A DNA stretch of 23,327 nt from Phycisphaerae bacterium (GTDB lineage Bacteria > Planctomycetota > Phycisphaerae > Sedimentisphaerales > SG8-4). The translations under genes were made by a program, and so were the position numbers. Every line of letters starts with the position of its first letter. Position 1 is the first letter of the stretch. Location: NCBI GenBank assembly GCA_030603035.1, contig JAUVYQ010000023.1, positions 1 through 23,327 of the forward strand, read 5' to 3'. Shown piece after piece: positions 14,672-22,639 of this stretch. The notes under the pieces are model-generated. The model was not told where the DNA came from. It did not search any database and was given only the letters and a program-made list of their open reading frames with translations.

Positions 14672-15673
14672 CTAAGAAATCTTATCGACGATAAATCTTG
14701 CGCCAAGAAATATGTCCACCGCCATCGCTGAGCACAGAATAACCCACCGCAGAGCAGCGATGCGCAATTTTGCTCGTGTCATAAAGAATATGATAGCGAC
14801 TGTAATTGCGCCGAGTATGTACATCCAGGCGGTTTCGGTAAGAAGCTTTGCGTATCTTGACCCCAGCCCCAAGAATGTCTGAAAGTACTTTGTCGCAAGC
14901 AGCAGCGTTACGATAGCAAGCGCACCCATAATTATTGCGGTTACCAAGACCCATCTCCTGTTGGCAAAGCCAGCCGAGACAAGTCCCTGCATCCCTGTAC
15001 CTACAAGTACCGAGCAGCACAGAACAGGAACGGCCAGCCAGATAATCGGGCTTGTGTTAAGAAAAGAGTCACAAAAGGCCAATATTGTGCCTGAGCAGAA
15101 GATTATTATTATGCCGAACCGGCGGGCCCTGCCCCTCGGAGGGGCTGGGCGGGCCGCCAGCAGCATAGAAAAACCCATCACCAATGCCGCTATTGGGACC
15201 TGATAAAAGCCGAGAAGGGTCAAGCTGCGCCCTACCATAACGCTTAAATTACGCTCTACTATAACACACGGAGCCAACACCCCGGCCAGGTCGGCTAAAT
15301 GCAATTTGACCTGTGTTGGGATTGCGAATAAGCGATAGTGAGCGGATATCTGGAAGAATAGCAGTATTGCCAAAACCGGCAGGGCCGAAAGCGGCCGGCT
15401 TATCCACCGCCACCTCGCTTTAGGGCCGAACGCAGCAGGACAAAATAGCCACGGTATAGTCGCTGCTAAAAAACCTGCCGTCGGGTGGTAACCAGCCAAC
15501 CCAAGCGCAAACGGCCCGAAGCCATAGATGGCTCCTGCAAAAAACGAGCCCCAAAACGCAGATACCCACCGGCGACTCAGCACAAAACATCCCACAGAGG
15601 CCAAACAAACATTCACAACCAGAAGGTACTGTAGTCTATTGAAGTGTTTGAAATGCGGCTGATACAGATACAC
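14672..15673 (-). CDS. multi-pass membrane protein of unknown function
   Basis: A 333-residue highly hydrophobic protein with about eight to ten predicted membrane spans, few charged residues and no recognised catalytic motif. The annotated start is GTG at 15673; the frame stays open to 15745 and adds another hydrophobic stretch (SLIRFAAAAVIYAGFAV) that looks like a real first membrane span, but no ATG, GTG or TTG is found there. The upstream limit lies inside an AT-rich repeat, so the original start may have been replaced. The loop around residues 171-180 (ARPAPPRGRARRF) is encoded by a GC-rich palindrome. It lies downstream of the purF-like gene with a 130-base gap. Confidence 0.6.
   Translation of the reverse strand: MYLYQPHFKHFNRLQYLLVVNVCLASVGCFVLSRRWVSAFWGSFFAGAIYGFGPFALGLAGYHPTAGFLAATIPWLFCPAAFGPKARWRWISRPLSALPVLAILLFFQISAHYRLFAIPTQVKLHLADLAGVLAPCVIVERNLSVMVGRSLTLLGFYQVPIAALVMGFSMLLAARPAPPRGRARRFGIIIIFCSGTILAFCDSFLNTSPIIWLAVPVLCCSVLVGTGMQGLVSAGFANRRWVLVTAIIMGALAIVTLLLATKYFQTFLGLGSRYAKLLTETAWMYILGAITVAIIFFMTRAKLRIAALRWVILCSAMAVDIFLGARFIVDKIS
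15119..15157. repeat. GC-rich palindrome inside the membrane-protein gene (copy 3)
   Basis: GCCCCTCGGAGGGGC (15131-15145) is a perfect 15-base palindrome with GGCGGGCC and GGGCGGGCC flanks, and it codes ARPAPPRGRARRF in the minus frame. Its core is nearly identical to the one at 332-346. Confidence 0.6.
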
Positions 15674-15724
15674 AGCGAAGCCGGCGTAGATTACCGCTGC
15701 TGCGGCGAACCTGATTAAGCTCGT

Positions 15725-15790
15725 TTTTGATTTAAGGTTTTCGATTTACGATTTTCCTTTTTCGTTTTTCGGTCGGCAATCGCAAATCCT
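15725..15790. repeat. AT-rich dispersed element upstream of the membrane-protein gene
   Basis: It contains TTCGATTTACGATTTTCC and GGTCGGCAATCGCAAATCC. The 13-mer ATTTACGATTTTC is identical to one in the portal gene at about 2381. It covers the 5' boundary of the membrane-protein reading frame and the region downstream of the purF-like gene. Confidence 0.55.
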
Positions 15791-15805
15791 TTTACAAAAT
15801 CCGAG

Positions 15806-17293
15806 TTAGAGTGCGACCTTTGCCTCTGCTGTCTTCTTTGCAGATGGTTGCTTTACATCCACTATATCTATTGCCGATTTTGGACGTGCTGATTTTGGAC
15901 ATTCGCCGGTCCAGCAATAGAGACAGAGCTTCTCTTTGGGCCGCCCGATGGCCTTAACCATATCGTCTACAGTCTGATATCTGAGTGTTGACACATCTAA
16001 ATCCCTGGCAATCCATTCCACCATTCTTTTGTATTTTTCGCTATTTGTGTCTATGTATTCTGACACATCTTGTAGGTCATGGCTTTCCAGAGAAGCGATG
16101 GCTTTACGGGCGGCAAGCTCGCCGATGGAGCGCGTGGAAAGATTGAACCTGCAGGGAAACATCAAAGGCGGGCAGGCGGGTCTTATGTGTATCTTTTTGG
16201 CGCCGCAATCCCAGAGTTTTTTTATAGTGAAGTTCTTAAGCTGGGTTCCCCTCACGATAGAATCCTCACACACAACAATGTTGTTGCTTTCAATTACCTC
16301 TTTAATGGGGATAAGTTTCATCTTTGCGATGAGGTCGCGTGTCTGCTGTGAAGGTGGCGTATAGCTTCTACCATATCCTGGCGTGTATTTAACAAGGGGA
16401 CGTCTGAATGGTTTGCCTGATTCCATCGCATATCCTAATCCATGAGCACATCCGGAGTCCGGAACCCCTGAGACCAGGTCAACCTCAATATCCCTATCGC
16501 GTTTTGCAAGGTAGCGGCCACATCTTTCCCTAACCGTTTCTACATTTATTCCTTCATAGTTTGATGCAGGAAAACCGGTATATATCCAGAGAAATGCGCA
16601 GATTTGGTTTGCATTTCCTCCGCCCGGCCTTCTTTGCACTATGCCATCTTCATTTATCAGAATTATCTCTCCTGGTTCAAGGTGTTTTGCAACCTCGAAT
16701 CCGTTATTTGGAAAGGCACTGGTCTCAGCCGTCACCGCCCATGCATCGGCGCGTTTTCCAACAATGAGAGGCGTGTATCCAAATCTGTCTCTTGCTGCAT
16801 ATATTCCATCCTTATGTAGCAATAGAAGTGAGCATGAGCCATCAATAACATCAAACATCTTCTCTATACCGTCTATCAAATCGTCTCCCTGGTTGATTAG
16901 CTTTGCTATCAACTCTGGGGTGTTAACGGCTCTTTTGCTTACCTCGCTGAAAGATATTCCCTTCTTTAGCAGTTTTGTTGCCAACTCCTCAGCGTTTTCT
17001 ACAAAGCCGCTGGTTACGATGCAAAATGGTCCGAATCTTGAGTTTAGATAAATAGGTTGTTCGTCATAGTCGCTGATAACGCCGATGCCTTTGTTGCCGT
17101 TTATACATTTATAATCATCATAGAATTTTGACTTAAACTGGCTCTGGTTCAGGTTGTGTATTTGGCGGGTGAAATCTTCTCCAAGCACCGCTATGCCTCC
17201 ATATTCGGTTCCCAGATGCGAATGATAATCTGTTCCATAGAAAAGCGTTTCTGCACAATTCTCATTCGAGACCACTCCAAAAATACCACTCAT
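15806..17293 (-). CDS. PurF-like amidophosphoribosyltransferase paralogue lacking the glutaminase nucleophile
   Basis: A 495-residue homologue of PurF (PRPP amidotransferase). The start at 17293 is fixed by AAGGAGG seven bases upstream and begins MSGIFGVVS, where PurF has Cys-Gly-[IL]-F-G: the N-terminal Cys nucleophile is Ser. Other glutaminase residues are also changed: the RYST arginine motif is VISD, the AHNGN oxyanion segment is VTSGF, and the SDTE aspartate is NTPE. The PRPP-binding motif VVCEDSIVRGTQL (about residues 338-350) is intact, and all four iron-sulfur cysteine positions are kept (ICAFLW, FPC, CLYC). It is third in the order purF > purM > this gene. It may use free ammonia, have a different acceptor, or be regulatory. 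Similar Cys-less PurF paralogues are, to my recollection, known in Bacteroidetes. Confidence 0.85.
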   Translation of the reverse strand: MSGIFGVVSNENCAETLFYGTDYHSHLGTEYGGIAVLGEDFTRQIHNLNQSQFKSKFYDDYKCINGNKGIGVISDYDEQPIYLNSRFGPFCIVTSGFVENAEELATKLLKKGISFSEVSKRAVNTPELIAKLINQGDDLIDGIEKMFDVIDGSCSLLLLHKDGIYAARDRFGYTPLIVGKRADAWAVTAETSAFPNNGFEVAKHLEPGEIILINEDGIVQRRPGGGNANQICAFLWIYTGFPASNYEGINVETVRERCGRYLAKRDRDIEVDLVSGVPDSGCAHGLGYAMESGKPFRRPLVKYTPGYGRSYTPPSQQTRDLIAKMKLIPIKEVIESNNIVVCEDSIVRGTQLKNFTIKKLWDCGAKKIHIRPACPPLMFPCRFNLSTRSIGELAARKAIASLESHDLQDVSEYIDTNSEKYKRMVEWIARDLDVSTLRYQTVDDMVKAIGRPKEKLCLYCWTGECPKSARPKSAIDIVDVKQPSAKKTAEAKVAL

Positions 17294-17369
17294 CTTTTGC
17301 CTCCTTTGCAATATGTTTGATATTTCCGTTATCAAACGCTTGGCGAACCGCCGCGCCGCTAATCATCAG

Positions 17370-18437
17370 CTATTTAAGGACTACTTTGCCTGTGCCTGTT
17401 GTGATTCTGCCTATCTTGTAGACCTGCTCGCCATATCTTGTCAGCTTCTTTGCTATCGAATCGGCAAAGTCCTCAGACACTATCAGCACGAACCCTATCC
17501 CCATATTGAAGACGCTGAACATTTCCTCTTCTTCGACAGGGCCTGTCTTTTGCAGAAATGTTCATATCTTCGGCACCGGCCAGCTCGTTTTTTTTATAAC
17601 CGCATTACAAACTTTCGGCAGCACTCGCGGAATGTTTCCCACAAGTCCGCCGCCGGTAATGTGTGCCATTCCATGGACGACTCGTTTGACCTTGTATTGT
17701 GATAATAGTTTTACTATTGGTCGAACGTAAATTCGCGTCGGTTCCAGCAGCACATCTCCCAGCATAGCTCCGCTGAGTTCATCCACCGTGTCGGTCATTT
17801 CAAGAGCGGCTTTCTTGAAACATATGTTGCGAACGAGCGAATAGCCATTGCTGTGCAGCCCGCTTGAGGCCAGGCCGAGAATATAGTCGCCGGATCTTAT
17901 GTTTTTTCCGGTGATGATTTTTTTCCGCTCGACTACTCCGACGGCAAACCCGGCCATATCGAAATCGTCCTTTCGGTAGGTATCGGGCATTTCAGCGGTT
18001 TCCCCGGCGATTAGTGCGCAGTCAGCCACTCTGCAGTCGGCCGCAACGCCTTTTACCAGCTCGGTGATTACTTTCGGCTCCAGCTTATTCACCGCCAGAT
18101 AATCGAGGAAAAATAGCGGCTCAGCGCCCTGAACAAGCATGTCATTGACGTTCATTGCCACTAAATCAATACCTACGGTGTCAAACTTTTTTATTTTGCC
18201 GGCGAGTTGAACTTTGCTGCCCACGCCATCGGTGCAGGCCACAAGGACAGGGTTCTTGTAATTTTTCTTGAAGAGTCTTTCGTCGTAGTCAAGCCGAAAC
18301 ATCCCCGCAAAGCCGTTTTTACTCTCGATAACTCGCGGCCCGAATGTACTGGCAACGCAGGAGTAAATTTGCCGAACCATCTCATCGTTGGCATCGATAC
18401 TTACGCCGGATTGTTCGTAGCTGATGTATTTACTCAT
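17370..18437 (-). pseudogene. purM: phosphoribosylformylglycinamidine cyclo-ligase interrupted by an in-frame TGA
   Basis: AIR synthetase of the purine pathway: converts FGAM to AIR with ATP. Family signatures are complete in order: SYEQSGVSIDANDEMV, CTDGVGSK, LVAMNVNDMLVQGAEPLFFL, AGETAEMP, HITGGGLVGNIPRVLP. The frame then meets TGA at 17564-17562 (codon 292 of 355) and continues in the same frame as TFLQKTGPVEEEEMFSVFNM and on to TTGTGKVVLK with a TAG stop at 17372-17370, so the break is a single stop codon, not a frameshift. The start overlaps the purF stop (8-base overlap). The interruption could be a nonsense mutation, an assembly or sequencing error, or recoding. Homologues usually have a Phe at this position (P-P-[IV]-F). 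Confidence 0.85.
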
Positions 18438-19884
18438 CTATCTCGGACTCGGACAAATCGTCAAACATCTGCAATTGACAGCGTTCCGCAGCGAACTTGT
18501 TCACCGCAATATCTACAGGTATTCTGTATTTGCCGTTCCAGCAGGCGGTGCAATAGTGCTCTGCCGGCAGCGATGCGCAAGATAGCAACCCTTCCAGCGA
18601 CTGATAACCGACACTGTCCACTTCAAGAAAATCTTTGATTTGTTCTAAATTGCGATTATTTGCCAGTAGTTCTTCTTTGGTGGGGAAATCAACACCATAA
18701 AAACAGGGAAACCTGAGTGGCGGACAGCTCACTCGCATATGGATTTGCTTTGCGCCGGCTTGGCGCAATGCCCTCATCTTGCCTCTTGTGGTTGTGCCGC
18801 GAACGATTGAATCATCCACCACTACGATGCGTTTTCTGCCCACGACCTCTTTTACAACTGCCAGCTTGAGTTTAACCTCCAGTTCTCTTAGTTTTTGGTC
18901 GGGCGAGATAAATGTCCTGCCTATGTAGTGGCTCCTGACAAATCCCATATCGAAAGGTATTTTACTTTGCTCTGCGTATCCTATTGCCGCCGATGTCCCT
19001 GAGTCCGGCACCGGTATTACCACGTCTGCCTCGGCCGGCTGTTCTATCGCCAGTTGCCTTCCGAGCTTTTTTCTAAGCTCGTGCACATTTTCACCAAAAA
19101 TGGTACTGTTTTGCTTGGCGAAATAGATGTGTTCGAAGATACAGTGGGCCGGTGTGACAGTGCCCGGCTTGATGAAAAACCTGCTGGAGAAACCCCCTTT
19201 ATCCAGCCGGACGATTTCACCGGGTTCGACCTCACGAATAAACTTTGCCTCTATCGCATCGAAAGCGCAGGTCTCACTGGCAATGACGTAACAGCCTTTT
19301 TCTGTTTGCCCAATGCACAGAGGCCTGATGCCGTAAGGGTCGCGGGCCGCTTCAATATGGTCGGCAAACAAAAACAGCAGGCAATACGCCCCCTGCAGAT
19401 GGTTCAATACGTGTGACAGGGGGTCGGGATTGCTGACGTGGGTCGGCTTGGCCAGCAGATGAGTTATTATTTCGGTATCGCTTGTGGACTTGAAGATACT
19501 GCCGTGTGCCTCATATTCGTCCCGCAGCAGTGCTGCATTTATAAGATTGCCGTTATGTGCCACTGCCACCTGTCCGCGGGAGTACTCACTCAAAAGCGGC
19601 TGGCTGTTAATGGCGCGGCTTCCACCTGTTGTTGAATACCGCACATGGCCAATTGCTATCGGATTAGATAATTTCGCCAAAATGTCTGAACCGCTGCGGA
19701 AAACCCTCCTTATCGTGCCCATACCTGTGTAACATCGGATAGATTCTCCATTGCTGGAGGCAATTCCTGCTGACTCCTGGCCGCGGTGCTGAAGGCTGTG
19801 TAAGCCGAAAAAGGTTTTTTGAACGGCTTCCACGTCACCAAGAATACCGAAGAGACCACAGTTTTCTTTTATATCTTTCGCCAC
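18430..19884 (-). CDS. purF: amidophosphoribosyltransferase
   Basis: First committed enzyme of purine synthesis: transfers glutamine ammonia to PRPP to give phosphoribosylamine. Start is GTG at 19884 (TTG at 19887 also possible; GAGGG upstream, a TAG stop shortly before). After a short propeptide the catalytic Cys lies in ENCGLFGIL; LQHRGQESAGIA, VRYSTTGGS, AHNGNLIN and TSDTEII complete the glutaminase site. The PRPP motif VVVDDSIVRGTT is near residue 357. Cysteines in AHCIFEHIYFA, FPCFYGVD and CTAC correspond to the iron-sulfur ligands of Bacillus-type PurF. It overlaps purM and heads the operon. Length about 485, normal. Confidence 0.95.
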   Translation of the reverse strand: MAKDIKENCGLFGILGDVEAVQKTFFGLHSLQHRGQESAGIASSNGESIRCYTGMGTIRRVFRSGSDILAKLSNPIAIGHVRYSTTGGSRAINSQPLLSEYSRGQVAVAHNGNLINAALLRDEYEAHGSIFKSTSDTEIITHLLAKPTHVSNPDPLSHVLNHLQGAYCLLFLFADHIEAARDPYGIRPLCIGQTEKGCYVIASETCAFDAIEAKFIREVEPGEIVRLDKGGFSSRFFIKPGTVTPAHCIFEHIYFAKQNSTIFGENVHELRKKLGRQLAIEQPAEADVVIPVPDSGTSAAIGYAEQSKIPFDMGFVRSHYIGRTFISPDQKLRELEVKLKLAVVKEVVGRKRIVVVDDSIVRGTTTRGKMRALRQAGAKQIHMRVSCPPLRFPCFYGVDFPTKEELLANNRNLEQIKDFLEVDSVGYQSLEGLLSCASLPAEHYCTACWNGKYRIPVDIAVNKFAAERCQLQMFDDLSESEIDE

Positions 19885-19954
19885 CAAACCCTCGCGCTAA
19901 ATAATTGATGCAGAAGATTAAGAGCCAGCCAGAATAGTAGTTTAGTGAATCCGT

Positions 19955-20004
19955 CAAATCAAGTCAAATAATTGCTTGTCTTGATTTGCTGGATCAAGTC
20001 AAAT
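19955..20004. promoter_or_regulatory. repeat pair upstream of purF
   Basis: CAAATCAAG (19955-19963) and CTTGATTTG (19980-19988) form a 9-bp inverted repeat, and ATCAAGTCAAAT occurs twice as a direct repeat (19958-19969 and 19993-20004). The site lies between the thioesterase stop and the purF start, 70-120 bases before purF. It could be a terminator-like stem for the upstream gene or an operator for the purine operon; no T tract is evident. Confidence 0.4.
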
Positions 20005-20007
20005 CCG

Positions 20008-20439
20008 TTAAGGCGGTTTTTTTTCTGATTCGGGATACATAAATTTGGGTATTCGGCGAACTTTGCCCTTGGTGTCGACGCAGGCCAATATGCTCGAGCC
20101 CTCAGCCAGGATTACCCCATCGCAGCAGCGAGTGAGTTTGTACGTATGCTCAATCTTACTGGCGGTAATTGTCGAACAGCTCGTTTTCAATTGCAGCTTC
20201 TGGTCATACATCGCGGGCTGACGATATTTTATACACAACTCGGCCACGACGAAGAACACACCGGCTTTCTCGAGGTCTTTGTATGCCAGACCGTTAGCGC
20301 GCAGAAGCTCCGTGCGTCCCATTTCAAACCACACCGGATAAACGCTGTGATGAACCACTCCGCCTTGGTCGGTTTCAGCGTATCGAGGCACAATAGTTAT
20401 TGTATGACTCTGAATAGTTTTTCGTTTCGCAGAACCCAT
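20008..20439 (-). CDS. acyl-CoA thioesterase, YbgC/4HBT hot-dog fold
   Basis: A 143-residue hot-dog thioesterase. RYAETDQGGVVHHSVYPVWF is the YbgC/4-hydroxybenzoyl-CoA-thioesterase signature, with the catalytic Asp and the following His. The remaining strands and the KVRRIPK tail fit the family length. ATG at 20439 has GAAGG upstream. The likely role is hydrolysis of a short acyl-CoA in the cytoplasm; the substrate cannot be read from sequence. It lies between sulfatase and purF with spacers containing dispersed motifs, so it may be transcribed with the sulfatase or alone. Confidence 0.85.
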   Translation of the reverse strand: MGSAKRKTIQSHTITIVPRYAETDQGGVVHHSVYPVWFEMGRTELLRANGLAYKDLEKAGVFFVVAELCIKYRQPAMYDQKLQLKTSCSTITASKIEHTYKLTRCCDGVILAEGSSILACVDTKGKVRRIPKFMYPESEKKPP

Positions 20440-20491
20440 TTCGCACCTTCAGCAGCCAGGATATCATAAAGGCTGACATTTGCAGGACGGA

Positions 20492-20519
20492 CCCCAAGGC
20501 TAACAAAGGGCGTTTGGGG
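20492..20519. repeat. hairpin downstream of the sulfatase gene, motif shared with 3408-3440
   Basis: CCCCAA (20492-20497) and TTGGGG (20514-20519) pair across a 16-base loop containing AAAGGGCG. The right half AAAGGGCGTTTGGGG matches the portal-scaffold spacer at one mismatch. Confidence 0.4.
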
Positions 20520-20607
20520 ATACCATCGGGTGTTTCTTTATCTCTTTCATTTTAGTAAAGTATCTGATTCGATTGTTGCTTATCAGGCCAAAGGTCTGGA
20601 CCGGATC

Positions 20608-22545
20608 CTATCCGCCGTTAGCGGGCTGCAAGGCGTATGCAAGGGCCCAATCAATAAACATTGCGTAATTGTTATTCTTGTAGCTTCCGTCCGGATGCTT
20701 ACATCTTGCTCTGGTTTTTTTCATTTGCGGGACAATTGGACGCGCTTTATTGCCAATGCTCTGGATCTCTCGTGCGGCGTACAAGACTACCGGTTCGCGC
20801 TGGTCTTCCAAGCCTTCGGCCAACACCGGCAAAGCATTCTCACACGAGCCCAATCTGCACAATGCGCCGGCTGCGGCGAATCGGACGTTTGGCTGATCAT
20901 CGGTTAACGCTTTTGCCAGGGCCTGGGTTGCAGGTGCAGCTTTGGCACCAAGGACGCTTAGACCAACAACGGCCCAATATCTGACCACACTATCGCTGTC
21001 CCTTGATAACTCAACCAGCTCGGCCAGTCTCTCAGGCCCGGCGCCAACCAGCTCAGCGGCAGCGAGGATACGCTGTTGAGGATATTCGGCGACCTGTCGT
21101 GCGATTTCATACGGCGTCGAATCTTCCGCGCGAATGTGCATTTCCGCCTCCGGCAGCAGCCCTGTGTCATACGTTTCAGCCATCCATTTACGGTGCACCT
21201 GCCGCATACGTTCCAGGATGTGTCGATGCCCTGCCGAACGGGCCAGGTTGTGTATTTCGTGCGGGTCGGCCAATGTGTCATAGATCTCCTCAACCGGCTT
21301 GGTCGGTGCCCAGAATAATTTTTGCGGGCCGCCGAGCCGGCCTTTTGCAACTACCCTGCGCAGCTCTTTCATAATCTCTGCCCTGTCCGGATATTCGCTT
21401 GGTTGTACATACGGCAGATGGGGCATATAATTGCGAATGTACTTGTAGCGCTTATCGCGGACGCAGCGGGAAAGCTCATAAGCCTCGTCAACCCGGCTGG
21501 CTGCTGCGAAGACATATTCTCGCGGCGTCTCTGCCTTGCTGCCAAGAAACACTCGGCCCTGCATATAGCCGGGGATTGGTAGTCCAGCTATGCTCAATAC
21601 GGTCGGAGCGAAATCAACAAAACTAACAAGTCTGTTGGTTTTTTTGCCTGGTTTGACCGGCGAGAGGTTTCGGTACCGGCCCGGGAACCGAATGATTAGT
21701 GGGATATGAAGGCCGGAGTCGTAGAGCGTTCTTTTAAATCGGGGAACACCTAAACCGTGGTCTGAAAAAAAGAACACTATTGTATTATCAGCCAGGCCGT
21801 CTTCTTCAAGCTGGCTGAGCAAATCTCCGACCTGCTTGTCCATAAAGGTAATCAGGTCGTAGTAGCGGGCCCATATCTTCCGCACAATTGGGGTATCGGG
21901 ATAGTATGGAGGCAGAGGAATTTGGCTCCCGTCATGGCGTTCTTCGGGTTTAAGTTGCGAGCGATACTTGGCAAAAAACTCCTCATCGGAGCCGTTGATT
22001 TGTCCTTGATGTGTCGAGGTGAAATTGAACACGCTAAAAAACGGCTGGCTGGGCCTACGCTTGCGCCAATGAGCCTTGTTGCTGGACTCGTCCCAGACGT
22101 TGATATCGGTGAAGTTATAGTCTTTTTTGTAATTGTTCGAACAGTAGTATCCGGCTGCCCGCAGGTACTGCGGAAAACACCAGATTTGTTTTGGCAGCTT
22201 TATGTTGGATCGCAGGTGTTGGCTGCCGAGAGAGGTAGCGTGCACCCCTGTTATCAAACATGAGCGGGCCGGTGCGCAGACCGGGGCGGTGGCAAACGCA
22301 TTCGTGTATAGCACTGCTTCGCTGGCGAACTTATCCAGGTTCGGTGTTATTGCGTAAGCATCGCCGTAGCAGCCCAGGTAGGGACTGATATCCTCGCAGG
22401 TAATCCAAAGAATATTAGGTTTTTCTTGGGACGCTTCATCCACCGGCTGTTTTGAACCACTTGTACAGCCCGAAATAGCCAAACTTGAGGCATAAAATCC
22501 TATGGCTTTAATAAAATCACGACGGGAGTTTTCGATTGTGTTCAC
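20608..22545 (-). CDS. Tat-exported lipoprotein sulfatase (S1 family) with C-terminal HEAT repeats
   Basis: Formylglycine-type sulfatase acting on sulfated sugars or glycans at the envelope. The N terminus has a twin-arginine motif (SRRDFIKAIG) and a lipobox (AISGC, Cys27). The sulfatase core begins at PNILWITCEDISPYLG with metal-binding Asp, and the activation motif C90-A-P-A-R94 is the Cys-type CxPxR that becomes formylglycine. FFFSDHGLGVPRFK and DFAPTVL further define the alkaline-phosphatase fold. Residues from about 520 to 610 are HEAT-like helical repeats (VRYWAVVGLSVLG, VRFAAAGALCRLG). Start is GTG with a good GGAGGA. Members resembling SGSH/N-sulfoglucosamine sulfohydrolase have this layout; substrate unproven. 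Such genes are very common in planctomycetes. Confidence 0.9.
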   Translation of the reverse strand: MNTIENSRRDFIKAIGFYASSLAISGCTSGSKQPVDEASQEKPNILWITCEDISPYLGCYGDAYAITPNLDKFASEAVLYTNAFATAPVCAPARSCLITGVHATSLGSQHLRSNIKLPKQIWCFPQYLRAAGYYCSNNYKKDYNFTDINVWDESSNKAHWRKRRPSQPFFSVFNFTSTHQGQINGSDEEFFAKYRSQLKPEERHDGSQIPLPPYYPDTPIVRKIWARYYDLITFMDKQVGDLLSQLEEDGLADNTIVFFFSDHGLGVPRFKRTLYDSGLHIPLIIRFPGRYRNLSPVKPGKKTNRLVSFVDFAPTVLSIAGLPIPGYMQGRVFLGSKAETPREYVFAAASRVDEAYELSRCVRDKRYKYIRNYMPHLPYVQPSEYPDRAEIMKELRRVVAKGRLGGPQKLFWAPTKPVEEIYDTLADPHEIHNLARSAGHRHILERMRQVHRKWMAETYDTGLLPEAEMHIRAEDSTPYEIARQVAEYPQQRILAAAELVGAGPERLAELVELSRDSDSVVRYWAVVGLSVLGAKAAPATQALAKALTDDQPNVRFAAAGALCRLGSCENALPVLAEGLEDQREPVVLYAAREIQSIGNKARPIVPQMKKTRARCKHPDGSYKNNNYAMFIDWALAYALQPANGG

Positions 22546-22639
22546 TTCTTAATCCTCCAAAGATTTTGCACCAAGCCTTGCTGTTAATAAGACAGTTTGC
22601 TCATTATTGTGACCAAATCGGTCCGTTAGAATCAGTACA

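Noticed and set aside
16029..16364. Plus-strand open frames opposite the PurF-like gene
   Set aside because: They are antisense shadows of a conserved gene with no recognised motif or ribosome site.
17294..17335. Upstream ATG of the PurF-like gene
   Set aside because: The strong AAGGAGG belongs to the ATG at 17293, and the family starts there.
17562..17564. Reassignment of TGA to a sense codon in this organism
   Set aside because: Only one internal TGA occurs in all genes of the window, and TGA ends the lipoprotein gene; a reassigned code would show many.
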